From: Tilletia caries
Lineage: Eukaryota > Basidiomycota > Exobasidiomycetes > Tilletiales > Tilletiaceae
Direction: 5' to 3'
Length of the DNA: 64,000 bases
Assembly (NCBI GenBank): GCA_032718865.1
Contig: JALUTQ010000039.1
Span: forward strand, 930,001-994,000
A program made the position numbers and the translations under genes. The stretch's first letter is position 1; each line of letters starts with the position of its first letter. Of the stretch, positions 39,710 to 50,683 are shown in pieces. The notes below the pieces were generated by a model that saw only the letters and a program-made list of their open reading frames with translations, had not been told where the DNA came from and did no database searches.

Positions 39710-40625
39710 TCCCCAGAGCCAGGTGAGTTTAACCCCCCTTTGCATGCCTCCAGGCACTCTAGTACGAGCAATATTCACCAACCGTTCTCTGCATTCAGCC
39801 AGGTTTGCGATACATTCCATTCCTCCCTGTTCGAAAACATCGCATTCATACCTGCTGTTCCATTCGGCGCGGAAAATGGAAACACAGAACCCGCCGCTAC
39901 ATATTTCTGCACACTGTTCGGTCACACGAGCCAGACCGCCTCTCCACTGAGCCAAATGCCTGCCTGCCTGACCGAAGGACGGTCATGTTCATTCACACGC
40001 AAGGTCGCAAGTGAAATTCGCACAGAAGCAAAGATAAGGAGAAGGGGAGAACCCTTGAATGTACTCGTTACGGATGGAAGGATGATAGGAGGAAACAAGG
40101 GGGGAGGGGGAGGAAAGTGTCAGGAAGGCGGACGTGTTACGACATGATGATGGTGGTTAATGGTCGTTAGAAGAAGTCAGTCCTGATGAGTTCGTAAGAA
40201 GAGGGGGGGAGAGAGACGAATAACCAACAAGTGGGAGAACGCAGATGAGTGTGATAGGAAGGGGGCAAGGAGGAAGTCGAGACGTGGGGGAAAGAGCCCT
40301 CGGGGCGCTGGGTCTGGTTTTTTGGATGATGATGCGCGTGAATGGAAAAAGCGTAGCGGTATGGTGGAGAGCGAAGGCCTCGATGGTATCGATACACAGG
40401 GCCGAATCATCGAGAGCGGAGCCAAGGAGTCGAACCCATTTCAAGGAGAATGAAAGGTCGAGAAGGCAAGGGAAGCAGGAAGGCGAAGGGGTCGAAAAAA
40501 GGGTCTGATCGACGAAGAGGAAAAAGTGTCAGCGAGATGATGAGGTGAAGAGAGCAGCAAAAGACCAGAAAAACTCACCTGGTAACGAACACATAAGTTG
40601 GGGGAACGAGCACTGGTTCACCGGT
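39710..40625. other. Intergenic 3' region between convergent genes
   Basis: 916 bp between convergent uS8m and the Byr4-like gene. Purine-rich on the plus strand around 40080-40540. No gene, RNA or repeat family is recognised. Confidence 0.45.
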
Positions 40626-43600
40626 TCACGGACATGCCTCCCTCGCCAGTCGCTGAAGCAGGTACAAATGCGAGCGAGTATCCACCTCAGCACCACCACC
40701 ACCACCAGACTTCACCAAACTCCTCGAAGCGCCCACATCCGACGGCAACGCAGTCGCACCCCTCGGCAAGAATCCCCGCACCTCCTTCCGATGCCTCGTC
40801 TCCGCCTCAAGACACAACCGACACAACTCGTCGTCTTCCGCCGTCGGACTGGTCTGCATCCCAAAGGTGGGAGAGAGAGTCGAGGTATCGAGTGGGCCGA
40901 GCGGGTTGATCACTCCTCCGCTCGAGGACGAGGACGAGACCGTGCGAAGTAAGTCGGCAGACTTGATCCGTCGAGCCGTCATCTGTTGTTGTTGCTGCTG
41001 CTGTTGTTGTTGTTGTGGTGGTGGTTGCTGCTGTGAAGCCGCAGCCGAATCGAGCTGTGCCGAATGCGGAGCAGCAGCAGTCAAATTCGCAACCAACCCA
41101 CCCGCACCCGGATCCGAACATCCCACACTCCGACTCATCTCATCCTCCTCGTCCGTCGTCGGCGCCGTACTACTCCGGCCCCCACGGCCTCCCAATCCAC
41201 CCCAGCCACTGGACCAGCCACCACCGGCAGTCGTGAGTCCACTGCCCCTCCTCGGCCGGCCCGAAGAGGAGACGCCACCGTCCCGTTCACCCCCGCTCGA
41301 GAGTGCATCACCATCCTCATCGCCCAGCCCGGCAAACACATCCGGCTCCTCCGTATCGGCCATGCTGAGCCAACACATCCGCACGGGGTCAAACATCATA
41401 TCTCCCACGATCCGGGTGCCCTGCAGACTACCCTGTGGCTCCACAAAGCTGGACGCCATGCTGCCGGGCGACGAGATCGTGTGCTTCAGGCGGGGTGCAA
41501 TCAGAGTTGTAGACTGCTGCTGTTGATGTTGGAGATGCGGTAGAATCTTGCCGAGATTTTTACCACCAAGTGGATTCATCGTGATGCCCGCCCTTGGACT
41601 GAGGAGCGAGGCCGTCGACGACACCAACGAGCTCACCGAGCCCGTTGTCAGCGGCGAGATCAGCGCCGGTCGAGAACTGCTATTGATGACATTGTCAAAC
41701 GCCCGCAGCGCAGACTCGTTGCCCTCCCATCGCTGCATGGCAGGGTTCCAACGCATGTCACCGACGACCCGAGACCGACTGGTCGAGTTCCCTCCCAAGT
41801 TCTGAATCAAGGTCGGGCCCTTCGACTTGTTTCCGCCCCCACGCTGGTTGCGTTTCCGGGTATTGCCCGCAGCAGATGCCAGCGAGCCCGCCCGGGACGC
41901 CGAGCGTGGGTTGGATGGCCCCGCCACGGCATTGGCACTGCCGTAGAAATTGTTCTTGGTCAACGTAGCGCCAGCATCCTTCATCGAGGTTACCAAGTTG
42001 GGCAAATCCCGAGGTCGAACCTTGAGCGTCTCATCGCCCGCCACTGCCATCTGGCTCGCATTCGACGCCTGCCGCAACGGCGTCCGGCGGAACTGACTCT
42101 CCGCCTCCTGATTCGTAGGCAGATCATCAAAGTCATCCAACTCGTTGCCCGTCCCATAGTTGCGGGACCGGGCGGGGCGCCGCATGACCCGGGCTGCATC
42201 TTTCGCAGCAGCAGCCGAGGCCGTGATGGCCGAGTACATCATGCCGCGCTGGCTACTGGCCGAGCCAGGACGGGGTGAACCCGAGGTGGTGTCCCGGTCC
42301 CACATGCCAGCGGCCATAGAGGCTGCACCAGCAGCCGCACCCGCCGCTATACGACGGATCCGGGACCCGCCCGTGCTGAGCGTGTACCGAACGGCACCAT
42401 TCACAGGCGTGCTAGGGCGGGACGGAGGAGGCAACCGGATCGCAGTTGGGCTACCTGCCGCCGAGTCACCGAGATATTCAGCCTCGGGCGAGGCACGGGC
42501 AGCGAGCCGGGCTGCGGTCTCAGCCTCCCGGGCTCTCGAGGAGGCGGTGGACGCCATGAGCCTCGAGAGCGCATTGGTGTTCGCAGCGATGCTGGCGTGG
42601 ACAGCCGACAGGGCTGCCGAGGTTGAAGTTGAGGATGTTGATGGAGTCGTGGCGTTGGCGTCGGAGAGCATCGGCATCGAGCGCTTCCGAACCAAGCTTT
42701 TTCTGCGCTGTTCGGTGACCTGGGACTGAACAAACCCAGAGGAGGAGGACATGACAGCATCAGGAGATAGCAGCGACTGGTTCTTGTTCGTCGCCGCCTT
42801 TGAGGAAGATGAGCCAGTGGCCGAGCTGGAAGGACTTGCGCTACGGAAAGGGTCACCCTTTGAAGTTGTAACTATGCCAAATGCCTTCGGACCTGTGCCA
42901 GGAGCATGGCTGTACGAAGATATGGCCCGAGGTGGCGAGCGTTGAGAATGCAAAGTCCGATCTTGTCCAGCCGGACTCGAGTTCGTCAATACCACAGTCG
43001 GGAGTTGGTTTCGTGGGCTGTTCGTCCACGTCTTCGCATTGGACCCGCTCGGCCGTTGACGGTCCGAGGCGAAGGCCTGCCGACTGTACTCATGCTGGGA
43101 ACGAGGGACGGTGTTGTTGTTGGCCGGGATAAATCCGCCAAGACTCCGCCTTGTCTTGAAGCTCAGACTCTTGGCTGCCAGTCGACTCGGGGATAGTTCC
43201 ATGTCGTCGGTGATGACCAGTCCGGTCACCACATCGGTGTCGGCGTCGAAATCGAGAGCACCGCCAGCGAGTCGGTCTGATGTCTTGAGAACCTCACCCG
43301 CCTTGGACAGGGGTGACCCTGACGAGAGATGCTGACCCCGCAGACGAGCATCGAGCATGGCCCTCAGTTTGACCGAAGGTGATTCCTGTTCATCCGGCTT
43401 GCCAAAGATACTTTCAGGCAGATCGAGGCCTTCCTCGATGAGTTCTGCCGCCTCGCTCTCATCATCCCCTAGTGCCCCGTCGTTGTCACTCTCCGCCAGA
43501 GAGCGGTGGCTGGGAGAAGGGCTCGAGCGGGAGGGTGGTGCACCCGCTTCGGATGCCGACTTTCCATCCATGCCCTCGTCTCCATCCCAGTGATTTGCAC

Positions 43601-44213
43601 TTGGCCGTTTCCGCAACATGGAGGGTGAGAGGTGGAGTTGTTGCACACCCTCACCCAGATCGAAGTCTGTTTCGTGCTCGGAAAATGCATCCAGTCCCTG
43701 TGGCGAGGTACGGCCCTGGAAGTTGAAAGGGTTCTCGATGGCGGTCGGGGATGTCGAAAGAGGCTGGTTGGCGTTGTAAGGGCGATGAGGGGAGAGACCG
43801 GATGGGATCCCCCTGTTGTCCTTGGTGGGATCGCCATGATGGTGAGAGGTCGAGGGCGACCCTTCGAGGTCGGTCAGGTCGGTGGATCGGTAGGTATGTG
43901 CACTACTGCTCATGCCACTCCTGCTTGTCCGACTGCTTGCTGAGCCAGAGACGGAGGCAGGACCCCTGTGATCCACACTTCCGCTACTGCCCGAGTGCCC
44001 AGCGGCAGCATCCCCCTGTTCGTCGTCGATGTCGATGTCGACGTCAACGTCAGAGATGAAGCTTGCCGGACGTCGAAGGGAGAGGGCGGTGACGGTCTGT
44101 GGGAAAACAGCCTTGGCATCCTCTCCGTCTTCTTCGAAGTCAAAGTCGTCATCGTTGTCCCAGACCTCCGCGGTCGGGTTGGCCGTGGCGGTGAGGGTGG
44201 GAACGACGACCAT
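40626..44213 (-). CDS. byr4: Byr4/Bfa1-like component of the Spg1/Tem1 GTPase-activating complex
   Basis: One frame of 1,195 aa from the ATG at 44213. It begins MVVVPTLTATANPTAEVWDN and then DDDFDFEED, the WDxDFDF start of Byr4/Bfa1 proteins. Most of the protein is Ser-rich and disordered. Two spaced copies of a GDM-W motif stand out: VVGDMRWNPAMQRWEGNESA and RIVGDMMFDPVRMCWLSMAD, which match the C-terminal Byr4 repeats. DDELCRLCLEAETRHRKEVR lies near the end. A poly-Gln tract (CAG/CAA repeats, about 40990-41040) lies near residue 1060. Role in yeasts: with Cdc16/Bub2 it restrains the septation/mitotic-exit GTPase at spindle poles. CTTTTTACAG sits just before the ATG, suggesting a 5' UTR intron. 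Confidence 0.75.
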   Translation of the reverse strand: MVVVPTLTATANPTAEVWDNDDDFDFEEDGEDAKAVFPQTVTALSLRRPASFISDVDVDIDIDDEQGDAAAGHSGSSGSVDHRGPASVSGSASSRTSRSGMSSSAHTYRSTDLTDLEGSPSTSHHHGDPTKDNRGIPSGLSPHRPYNANQPLSTSPTAIENPFNFQGRTSPQGLDAFSEHETDFDLGEGVQQLHLSPSMLRKRPSANHWDGDEGMDGKSASEAGAPPSRSSPSPSHRSLAESDNDGALGDDESEAAELIEEGLDLPESIFGKPDEQESPSVKLRAMLDARLRGQHLSSGSPLSKAGEVLKTSDRLAGGALDFDADTDVVTGLVITDDMELSPSRLAAKSLSFKTRRSLGGFIPANNNTVPRSQHEYSRQAFASDRQRPSGSNAKTWTNSPRNQLPTVVLTNSSPAGQDRTLHSQRSPPRAISSYSHAPGTGPKAFGIVTTSKGDPFRSASPSSSATGSSSSKAATNKNQSLLSPDAVMSSSSGFVQSQVTEQRRKSLVRKRSMPMLSDANATTPSTSSTSTSAALSAVHASIAANTNALSRLMASTASSRAREAETAARLAARASPEAEYLGDSAAGSPTAIRLPPPSRPSTPVNGAVRYTLSTGGSRIRRIAAGAAAGAASMAAGMWDRDTTSGSPRPGSASSQRGMMYSAITASAAAAKDAARVMRRPARSRNYGTGNELDDFDDLPTNQEAESQFRRTPLRQASNASQMAVAGDETLKVRPRDLPNLVTSMKDAGATLTKNNFYGSANAVAGPSNPRSASRAGSLASAAGNTRKRNQRGGGNKSKGPTLIQNLGGNSTSRSRVVGDMRWNPAMQRWEGNESALRAFDNVINSSSRPALISPLTTGSVSSLVSSTASLLSPRAGITMNPLGGKNLGKILPHLQHQQQQSTTLIAPRLKHTISSPGSMASSFVEPQGSLQGTRIVGDMMFDPVRMCWLSMADTEEPDVFAGLGDEDGDALSSGGERDGGVSSSGRPRRGSGLTTAGGGWSSGWGGLGGRGGRSSTAPTTDEEDEMSRSVGCSDPGAGGLVANLTAAAPHSAQLDSAAASQQQPPPQQQQQQQQQQQMTARRIKSADLLRTVSSSSSSGGVINPLGPLDTSTLSPTFGMQTSPTAEDDELCRLCLEAETRHRKEVRGFLPRGATALPSDVGASRSLVKSGGGGGAEVDTRSHLYLLQRLAREACP

Positions 44214-45703
44214 GATCGCTGTAAAAAGAGAAAAGGCTACCGAGAAATCTGCTGGCCGCTGCCAGGGAAGAATGCTTTCGGAATGTATCGACTGTGGAAA
44301 GGGTCGCAGTGATAAGTAGGTTGTAGTTGGTGCAGGACAAAGGGGATGTCTGGGTGCCAGTCGGTGGGGCGGATGACTAGGCGGCTTCAGAGACACATTA
44401 TGCCGACTGAGCTGCGTCTTGGGTTCTTGGTCGATGGATTGGCAGAGCACAAGGGAGAACTTCTTTCTGCTGACTGCGAATGTGAGATTGGGTGGCGGCA
44501 TGGATACAGGTTCAGTATGAAACGCGTCTCCCACGCGTCCCTATGAGGGCAACTCACCCTGTCGACGACTCCACTTGGACGGGCGCGTGCTGTTGATGTT
44601 GTTGTTGTTGTTGTTGTTGTTGTGAAGCGCGTCGCGTTCGAAGGGCGTGCTTAACGCGGCGAGTGTGTCTGTGTGCCTTGAGGTTGGGATCCTGTCGATG
44701 TCGTGCAGAAGGGCCTCGCTATCAAGTTTGCAAGTGAGTGAGGAGTGCGAGTGAGGGTGAGGTGGAACGAGACCCCCATAAGCTGAGGGATGTGACGCCC
44801 AACCCAAGCTAGTCTCCGCATTCTTAACACTGCTAAAATGCCTGGTCCCCTTTTCCCCCAGCAAACCCAGAGTCTCAATAGGTAGTCTTATCTCTTCTCA
44901 TGCTCGTCATGGGCCCGCGTCAGACTTTCCTGCCGCACGTGATCTCACATTCCCGCGCCTCCCAAACGAAGTGCCGACTTGCAAATCGCGACTGTCGTTC
45001 CAAGGTTTCCAACGGACAGCCCCGAGCGCCCGGTGCCTGAGTGAGTCGGTGTTCAGTCAGTGCCAGCCACTGCCACCGCCTTCGCCTTGGTAAATCTGCA
45101 GCGCATACGCTAGCTGGGTCCTTCTTGGCTTCACGCTGGATTCGGTCGATGAAACAGTGGCCAAACCTCCGCCTGGGGACCGTGGCGGTGGCAATGAATA
45201 ATAAGATCGTAACCACTACTGACCCAGCTTCATGCCAAAGACCAGACCCGCTCAGTAGGCCATACAGTGCGCAGCGCTCATCACTCACATCGCACATGTC
45301 ATACCTATTAAGTCTACCATGCACGTCTGCCTGCTGCTTGTTGCGGCCTTGACGTTGTTCCTGAGCTTTCGATTGCAACTGAAGTATTCGGATGGCCGGG
45401 CGCAAGAAAGTTACACGGCGTCTTGTTGAAGAGGTTGGTACATACTGCCTCAGAACCATTGTGCCAGAACATAAGCCCGCGTCCGACGACCGACAGCAGT
45501 TGCGCAGTCGTCAGGCGTCAGGCCCGAAGCGCCCTCGTTTGATGGTGGTGTCGTTGCTCGAGCCCGGGCTCCTTATGCAAGGTCGAGTTCCAAGTATGGC
45601 GCAGTGGAAGAGGCCGTCGTATGTTTGCTGAGTCGGCCAGGAGCGAGCATCGAAGAAAATCACCGTCGACTCGGAAGGGGTGGGCGGCGAAGCTGAGGTC
45701 CCC
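44214..45703. other. Long intergenic region with a (GTT)n repeat
   Basis: 1,490 bp between the Byr4-like gene start and the 3' end of the SCI1-like gene. It contains (TTG)n at about 44592-44623. It probably includes a long 5' UTR or promoter of the Byr4-like gene. No other gene is recognised on either strand. Confidence 0.45.
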
Positions 45704-47155
45704 CTATCCGCCAAATCGCTGCTGCGCCATCGCTTTGAACATCGCCATCGTATCGGCCTCCTTCTGCTTCATCACCGAAGGCTCACCGCCCGTGTCGCCC
45801 TTGCGCTCCACCCGCGCTCGCTGCTGTTGCTGCTGATGCCCCGTCCTATCCCGCCGCGAAGAAGAGCCAGACCCTCGATCCCGCTCTGCGTCCACAGCCG
45901 AGCGGAAGTCGTCGGCCCCAAGCCCGCTCCTGCCCGTCCCACCACCCATCAGCATCCCATCGTCCACATCAAACCCATCATCGCCCTCTCTCCGATCAGC
46001 AAAGGACCGATGGGCACTCCGGACCTCACGCTTGCGCTCATGGTACGCCTCCCTTCCCGTCGCCTTCGGAGCCAGCTCGTCCATCTCCTCCCGGACGTCG
46101 CGGTTCTCCCGTCTTCGTTCGCCCTGGCGTGCGCGGCGTTCCTGCTCTGCGACTTGTTCGCGGTCGAATTGGGCATCGGAGGGGTGGGCGGGACCGCTGC
46201 GACGGGCTGCCCAGCCGGAGTCTTTTGTTGCTGTGGCGTTGGCAGAGGTGCCGATGCCTCGATCTACAGCTTCGCCTGCCCGTGCGGCTTCGCCATCACG
46301 CTCCGTCATCCGTTTGCCCTTGCCGGCCCTTCGCTCTGCCTCGCGAGCCTCGATGGCGCCTCGGGAGTTTGCATTCGTGAGCGTATCCTGCAACCATCCA
46401 AGGGAATCAACACGTATAGATCGAGAATAGGAGAGTGGCAGATCTGTTTCGCGCATACACTCACAACATGATCCCGCGTCGTTTCAAGCATGTCCTGCTC
46501 CTCTTTGGTCAGTTTGGACGCGGTAAAGCCCCACTTGTGCCGCGTCTGGGCTGCTGCCGAGCTTCCCACCGTCCTGACTTCGCCTTTGTAGAACGCATCT
46601 ACGCCATCGAGGAAATTTTCGATTTGAAGAATAAATAAAAGGAGAGTCAGTGTCCTTTGAGATCCTTTCTCGCGATTGGCAAAGAAGGAAAGAGAACTCA
46701 CCCTCAAGCCCGCCAGAATTCCACCTACGGACGAACTTCTCAAAGTACTTGCGGGCCTCCTTCGAGCTCATCTCGTCGAGGTACTTCTTGCGCGAGGTCC
46801 GCAACCAGTACGTGAATTCGGCCGCCTTCTGATAGAAATCATCCTCGCCAATCGCAGAGGATCCGAGATCGAAGATGCGCGGGTTGACGGAGTCATCCGG
46901 AGGCTTGGGACCTACGACCTCGTCGTCGTCGTCGTCGTCGTTACCAGAGCCACGATCACTGCTGTCGCGACGCCTGCTGCGGTGGCTCTTGTGTGATGAT
47001 TTGCTCTTCCTGCTCCTGTCGTCCTCCTTCCTGCGCGACTTCTCGCCGTCGTCTCCTTCCCTGCGATGCCGATCTTTCTCCCTGCGTTCACTGTCATCCC
47101 GCGACCTGCGCGGCTCCGGCGAGGCTGAGCGGCGGCGTGCTTCTGACGAGGCCAT
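45704..47155 (-). CDS. SR-type nuclear protein resembling the style cell-cycle inhibitor 1 (SCI1) family
   Basis: Start at 47155: MASSEARRRSASPEPRRSRD, an Arg/Ser/Asp-rich 90-residue head with poly-Asp. The conserved part is GEDDFYQKAAEFTYWLRTSR, then KKYLDEMSSKEARKYFEKFV and RRWNSGGLEG, followed by NFLDGVDAFYKGEVRTV and HKWGFTASKLTKEEQDMLET. These match the core of SCI1-like proteins as I recall them. The last exon (about 45704-46390) starts DTLTNANSRGAIEAREAERR and is a charged coiled coil ending QQRFGG. The junction between exon 1 (donor 46701) and exon 2 (around 46610) lacks an obvious AG acceptor in the required phase, so that join is uncertain. Function in fungi is unknown. Confidence 0.65.
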
Positions 47156-47408
47156 CTTCCTATTGTATGCCCTTTACTCGAAGGGGGTAGTGCCCTGACC
47201 ATTACCTTCGCGTTGCCCGATCTTGGGAAGGGTGGGTTGCGGGATTTCCGGGCCGTGCTCCCGGTGCACGCTCGTCGCTCACCCACCTCCAGCTGGGCCC
47301 CCTTTGGCAGGGGTCCCTGCACACAACACTCGCTCACTCGCTGCCTTCCTCGACAACGACAGCGACGACGACGACGACGACAGCGACGACGCAGAGACCG
47401 CGCCCGCC

Positions 47409-48640
47409 ATGGAACTCATCACGTACAACATCAACAACGGCTTCATCGAGGGCATCGTGCGCGGCTACCGCGCCGGGCTCCTCGGCCCCGCCCAGTACCA
47501 GGCCCTGACCCAGTGCGAGACCCTGGAGGACTTCCGCATGCAGCTCAGCGCAACCGACTACGGCAACTTCCTCGCCAACGAGCCCTCCCCGCTCTCCACC
47601 TCCACCATCGCAGAGAAGGCCACACGGAAATTGGTGGCCGAGTTCGACTACCTGCGCTCGAACGCTCTGTACCCGCTCAGCAAGTTCCTCGACTACCTCA
47701 CCTACTCCTACATGATCGACAACGTCATCCTCCTCATCACCGGCACCCTGCACGAGCGCGACACCCACGAGCTGCTCGAGCGCTGCCACCCGCTGGGCGT
47801 CTTCGACACCATGCCCGCCCTCTGCGTCGCCACGACCGTCGAGGAGCTCTACCACTCCGTCCTCGTCGAGACGCCCCTGGCGCCTTACTTCCGCAACTGT
47901 CTCTCCGCGGCCGACCTGGACGACCTGAACATCGAGATCATCAGGAACACGCTTTACAAGGCCTACCTCGAAGACTTCTACGCCTTCGCCCAGTCCCTCG
48001 GAGGCTCCACCGCCGAGAACATGGGCACCCTCCTCGCCTTCGAGGCCGACCGACGGACGATCAACATCACCATCAACTCCTTCGGGACCTCGCTCTCCAA
48101 GGAGGAGCGCGCCAGGCTGTTCCCGACCATCGGAAGGCTCTTCCCCGCGGGGAACAACGTCCTCGCCAAGGCGGACGAGCTCGACCAGGTCAAGTCGGTC
48201 ACTGACGGCGTGCCCGAGTACCGCGGCTTCTTTGATGCTGGCGGAAGTGGGGCGGCGAGCGGTGGGGATGCCAATGCTGATTTGCTCGAGGACAAGATGT
48301 TCAAGCTCGAAGCCTCATGTGAGTCCCCTGTCTCTGCCCACCTTACCTTCCAAACCCAAACACAGGGTAACTCAACTCCAAGTTCGGCACTCCCACAGTG
48401 AACCGCACCGTCTCCATAAACCAGTTCCAGTACACGATCTTCTACTCCTGGCTCAAGCTGAAGGAGCAAGAAATCCGATCCATCGTCTGGTGCGCCGAGT
48501 GCATTGCACAAAACGCACGGGGTGAGTTTTCTGACCTCCATCTCGCTTCATCGAACCTCCTCAGCAATCGCTGACTCTTTTCCCATCTGATCTTGTGGTG
48601 CACAGATCGCATTCAAGATTTCATCCCGACCTTCAACTGA
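47409..48640 (+). CDS. VMA6: V-type proton ATPase subunit d
   Basis: Exons 47409-48318, 48399-48521 and 48606-48640 encode 355 aa. [20 protein letters not shown] and then [20 protein letters not shown] is the invariant start. Other family blocks are [60 protein letters not shown] and [20 protein letters not shown]. The last exons give [20 protein letters not shown] and [20 protein letters not shown]. Length matches other subunit d proteins (about 350). Role: central-stalk base in the V0 sector, coupling V1 rotation to the c-ring at the vacuolar membrane. The frame is open upstream into poly-Asp, but conservation begins at the chosen ATG. Confidence 0.98.
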
Positions 48641-49286
48641 TTCCACCTTCATGCGTTGCTGTACATACATATTCTCCTCCCCTCTCCTGGGTCATGGAAC
48701 CATCTCGATTCTTTTCTACGTGGAGCGGTTGCCAGTATTTATGATTTGGGTAAGTTAGGGCCTGTACATACTGGGCTCGGGAGGCGTTGAACGTTGCTTC
48801 GGAGGCGATGAGCACATCCGGGGGTGCCACTTGCCAAAATAATCAGGAGCACATGGACATTCAAGGAGGACTGCAGCGCGGAGATAGGACAGAGTCGTGG
48901 GCACGGCCCAGAAACGCTCCAGCTCCACCAAACCACATTCCCTCAGGCCCGGATTTTGGGAGGATGTAGCCGCAGAGGTTCGACGAGTAAGGATTGCGAC
49001 GTTTGGAGGGGGTGGTATCCCTGGAGAACTTTGAGGAAGCATGCTGTTGCCGGCTTGTGGTCCTGCTAACTCGCTAACTCCGTGTCAAGGGCGAAGCCAT
49101 GCTGCGTAGCACGTCGAACTTCCGCAATCCGCGCCTTTGCCATTAGCGAGAGGCCCGGATGGGATGCAGGGGGAGCAGGGTATATAATGCCCCCCGCTGG
49201 CCTGGCTGCGTCTCGCTGATGTGCATTCGCAACCAGCATCCCCATTCCCTTCCTCCTGCAACGTGAACTCTTCCTGAATTCTCAAG
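48641..49286. other. Intergenic region VMA6 - reductase copy B
   Basis: 646 bp holding the VMA6 3' UTR and the promoter of the downstream reductase. Apart from the TATA box at 49181 nothing is recognised. Confidence 0.5.
49181..49187 (+). promoter_or_regulatory. TATA box of reductase copy B
   Basis: TATATAA, 100 bp upstream of the ATG at 49287, in a GC-rich setting. No equivalent lies that close to paralog A, whose upstream region carries a MITE. Confidence 0.6.
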
Positions 49287-50411
49287 ATGGCCCCCACAAC
49301 CTCTGCCCCCGTTCTCGTCACTGGCCCAACGGTGAGTACTGTGGACTGCGACCTCAGGTCTCTGGGATCTGTCCAGCGTTGTGACTGACGGAATGCCTCT
49401 CATCTATAGGGTTTCATCGGTGCCCACGTCGCGCTGGACCTCCTCCAACACGGCTACCGCGTCCGCGGCACGGTCCGATCCCAGAAGAAGTTCGACCAGC
49501 TCGTGGCCCAGCCCGAGTTCGCCAAGTACCGGGATCACTTTGAAGCCGTCGTCGTCGAAGACCTTGCCACGGGCGATTTCTCCGAAGCGGTTAAAGGCGT
49601 CGAAGTCGTGATCCACACCGCGTCGCCGAACTCTCTGGGGGCTGAGAACCCAGAGGAAACGTTCTTGAAGCCTGCGATCGAAGGTACCAAGAACGTCGTC
49701 AATGCCGCTGTGAAATCCGGTACGGTTCGCAATATCGTCGTGACCTCGTCCCTTGGTGCCGTGTTCTCCATGGACGACGGTCTGCCCTTCCCCGAACCCG
49801 CCCCGCGGACCTACACCGACAAGGACTGGAACAAGGCCACCTACGAGGAGGCCGTCCAATCGAGCATGCCCGGTTTCGCGTACTCCGCCTCGAAAGTACT
49901 CGCAGAACAGGCCGCATACGACGTCGTCAAGCAATCCGGAAAGCCGATCAAGGTGACCACCCTGTGCCCGCCCCTGGTCTTCGGGCCGTACGTACACGTC
50001 GTCGACAAGCTCGCCAACCTCGGCGAGTCCTTGGATCAGCTTTGGCACGTCGTCTCCGGCCGGTGTGGGAAGGACGTCCCGCAGACTTTCTTCCCTGCGC
50101 TCACCGACGTTCGCACTCTCGCCACTGCTCATCGCCTCGCCTTCGAACGTGACCAGGAGGGCCGCTTCCTGATCTCCAACGGTGCGTACGACTGGGCCCA
50201 AGCCGTCGACGTGGCGCGGAAGTACTTCCCAGAGCAGGCGAAGAACACCCCCGATCCCAAGGACTCGGACCGGATCCTGGGTAACCCCAAGCTCTTCAAG
50301 CTCGACAACACCAAATCGAAGGAGCTCCTCGGTCTTGAGTACGGGCCTGTGGAGGAAGTTCTCAAGGACACCATCGGTCATCTGTATCAGGAGCGGGAGC
50401 AGGGCAAGTGA
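49287..50411 (+). CDS. NAD(P)-dependent reductase of the extended SDR / GRE2-like type, copy B
   Basis: Exons 49287-49331 and 49410-50411 encode 348 aa. MAPTTSAPVLVTGPT is joined to GFIGAHVALDLLQHGYRVRG, giving the cofactor motif TGPTGFIGAH. NIVVTSSLGAV and YSASKVLAEQAAYD supply the catalytic Ser and YxxxK. The intron position and most residues are shared with copy A (11512-12634). Differences cluster around residues 75-85, in the substrate-loop region and near the C-terminus (IGHLYQEREQGK against IGQLYQDQDEGK). Likely a cytosolic aldehyde/ketone reductase; the substrate is unknown. A TATA box sits 100 bp upstream. Its promoter is free of transposons, unlike copy A. Confidence 0.9.
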
Positions 50412-50683
50412 GCGCGGACATGTTTGCGTTTGCTGCCGTTCGTGATCTATGTATACCACCAGCTCAGTCATCCTAATGATCCTGCAATTATATCATCGCT
50501 CAGTTACAGCATACTCAACGCTTGATCCAAGGACTGGAACTCGTAGGTGGCCTGGCTCCGTGACCATGCTGCGTGCTAGTCAGCATATACTCTCACAAAG
50601 ATTTTCCAGACTGGGTTCAAGACAGAGTGGATATATTGCATCTGGTCCTGACCATCTGCTTTGAAGCGCGGCAAACAGGCTCC

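Noticed and set aside
47213..48205. A 330-residue Arg/His/Pro-rich open frame overlapping VMA6
   Set aside because: Frame shadow of a GC-rich conserved gene; the VMA6 frame is unambiguous.
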